A DNA stretch of 7,386 nucleotides from positions 1-7,386 of the forward strand of contig JANTFK010000153.1 in NCBI GenBank assembly GCA_024763595.1, read 5' to 3'. The notes beneath the pieces were generated by a model. It saw nothing but the letters and a program-made list of their open reading frames with translations. It was not told the DNA's origin and did no database searches. Shown here one piece after another: positions 6,667 to 7,386 of this stretch (the stretch's first letter is position 1; each line of letters opens with the position of its first letter). Origin of the DNA: Bacteroidales bacterium (lineage in GTDB: Bacteria > Bacteroidota > Bacteroidia > Bacteroidales > GCA-2748055). The translations under genes were made by a program, and so were the position numbers.

Positions 6667-7386
6667 TTTCAGCCACACGGCCTTCAACCTGTTGATGCAA
6701 AAACGCATCCGGACCGTACTGATCATCAGCAGCAATTACGACTTTTTCATGCTGGAAGAGGATGGGCGGATCGATGAGCAGATCTTCATGGAGTATGTTT
6801 CCCTGAACCTGCGTTACCCGCCTGCCTTTGTAAAAGCCACCAGTGCAGAGGAGGCTTTCAGGAGAATGGAGGAGGGGGATATCGACCTGGTGATCGAGAT
6901 GCTGAATCTGGGCAACCAGGATGCCTTTACCCTGGCCAAACAGATCCGCCGGAAATATGAGGAGGTGCCCATTGTGGTGCTGACCCATTTTAACAGGGAG
7001 GTTAGCCTGCGCCTGCAGAACGAGGATCTTTCAGCCATCGATCATCTCTTTTGCTGGCTGGGGAACGCCGATCTTTTACTGGCCATTATCAAGCTGATTG
7101 AGGACAACATGAATGCACCCCACGATATTGAGCAGATCGGTGTGCAGTGCATCATCCTGGTGGAGGACTCTATCCGCTACACCTCCGCTTACCTGCCCGA
7201 GCTCTACAAGATCGTGATGCAGCAGACCCGCAACTTTGTTAAGGAGGCACTGAATGAGCACCAGAAGATGCTGCGGATGCGGGGCAGACCCAAGATCCTG
7301 CTGGCCAAGACCTATGACGAGGCCATGGAGCTCTATGGCCGCTATAAGGATAACCTGCTGGGGATCATCACCGATGTGAGCTTCAA
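6644..7386 (+). CDS. Second receiver-containing paralogue of the preceding gene, 3' end outside window
   Basis: The first 247 codons are in the window and the frame is still open at the edge. The protein starts directly at the region matching residues 178 onward of the preceding protein, without the GAF-like segment. A degenerate receiver begins at about residue 20 (IRTVLIISSNYD). A second receiver follows with the acidic pair Glu174/Asp175 and the predicted acceptor Asp244 (ITDVSF), where the window ends. The 69-residue distance between Asp175 and Asp244 matches the 70 in the neighbour. By hand count about one third of the first 66 aligned residues are identical. ATG 6644 is the first start after an in-frame TGA (6638-6640) and overlaps the upstream gene by 23 bases in another frame, implying translational coupling; ATG 6695 is a less likely alternative. 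A PPDK-type ATP-grasp domain probably follows, but this is inferred from the paralogue. Confidence 0.88.
   Translation, partial: MPAYPTIDFSHTAFNLLMQKRIRTVLIISSNYDFFMLEEDGRIDEQIFMEYVSLNLRYPPAFVKATSAEEAFRRMEEGDIDLVIEMLNLGNQDAFTLAKQIRRKYEEVPIVVLTHFNREVSLRLQNEDLSAIDHLFCWLGNADLLLAIIKLIEDNMNAPHDIEQIGVQCIILVEDSIRYTSAYLPELYKIVMQQTRNFVKEALNEHQKMLRMRGRPKILLAKTYDEAMELYGRYKDNLLGIITDVSF

Overview
The window holds one apparent operon reading left to right, most likely from the phylum Bacteroidota. Three things point there: a TAnnTTTG-type -7 promoter element (TAACTTTG, 195-202), starts preceded by A/T-rich leaders or no purine-rich Shine-Dalgarno at all, and a two-subunit KorAB in the long-alpha form (gamma domain fused in front of alpha). 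I cannot place it more finely from sequence alone.

Layout. 1-260 is an A/T-rich non-coding leader with a candidate promoter and a striking 15-bp tandem repeat ending six bases before the first start codon. 261-2111 is korA and 2117-3148 is korB, the two subunits of a 2-oxoacid (probably 2-oxoglutarate):ferredoxin oxidoreductase. 3184-6666 encodes a 1160-residue multidomain protein: a GAF-like sensor segment, a degenerate receiver, a second receiver that keeps the whole phosphorylation quartet, a linker domain, a PEP-synthase/PPDK-type ATP-grasp domain, and an unassigned C-terminal domain. It has no phosphohistidine swivel domain and no PEP-binding barrel, so it should not be called a PEP synthase. 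6644-7386 is the 5' part of a second, shorter paralogue. It overlaps the first by 23 bases and runs off the window at the phosphoacceptor region of its second receiver.

How the genes may work together. KorAB interconverts 2-oxoglutarate plus CoA with succinyl-CoA and CO2, using ferredoxin. Two co-directional, tightly spaced genes for signalling-like proteins carrying ATP-grasp phosphotransferase modules follow it. The arrangement suggests (inference) that they sense or respond to energy, redox or carbon state and are co-expressed with KorAB. The main point of interest is the pairing of an intact receiver with a PPDK-type ATP-grasp domain that lacks its usual histidine acceptor, present as a tandem pair. 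No RNA genes, insertion sequences, CRISPR arrays or convincing terminators were seen.
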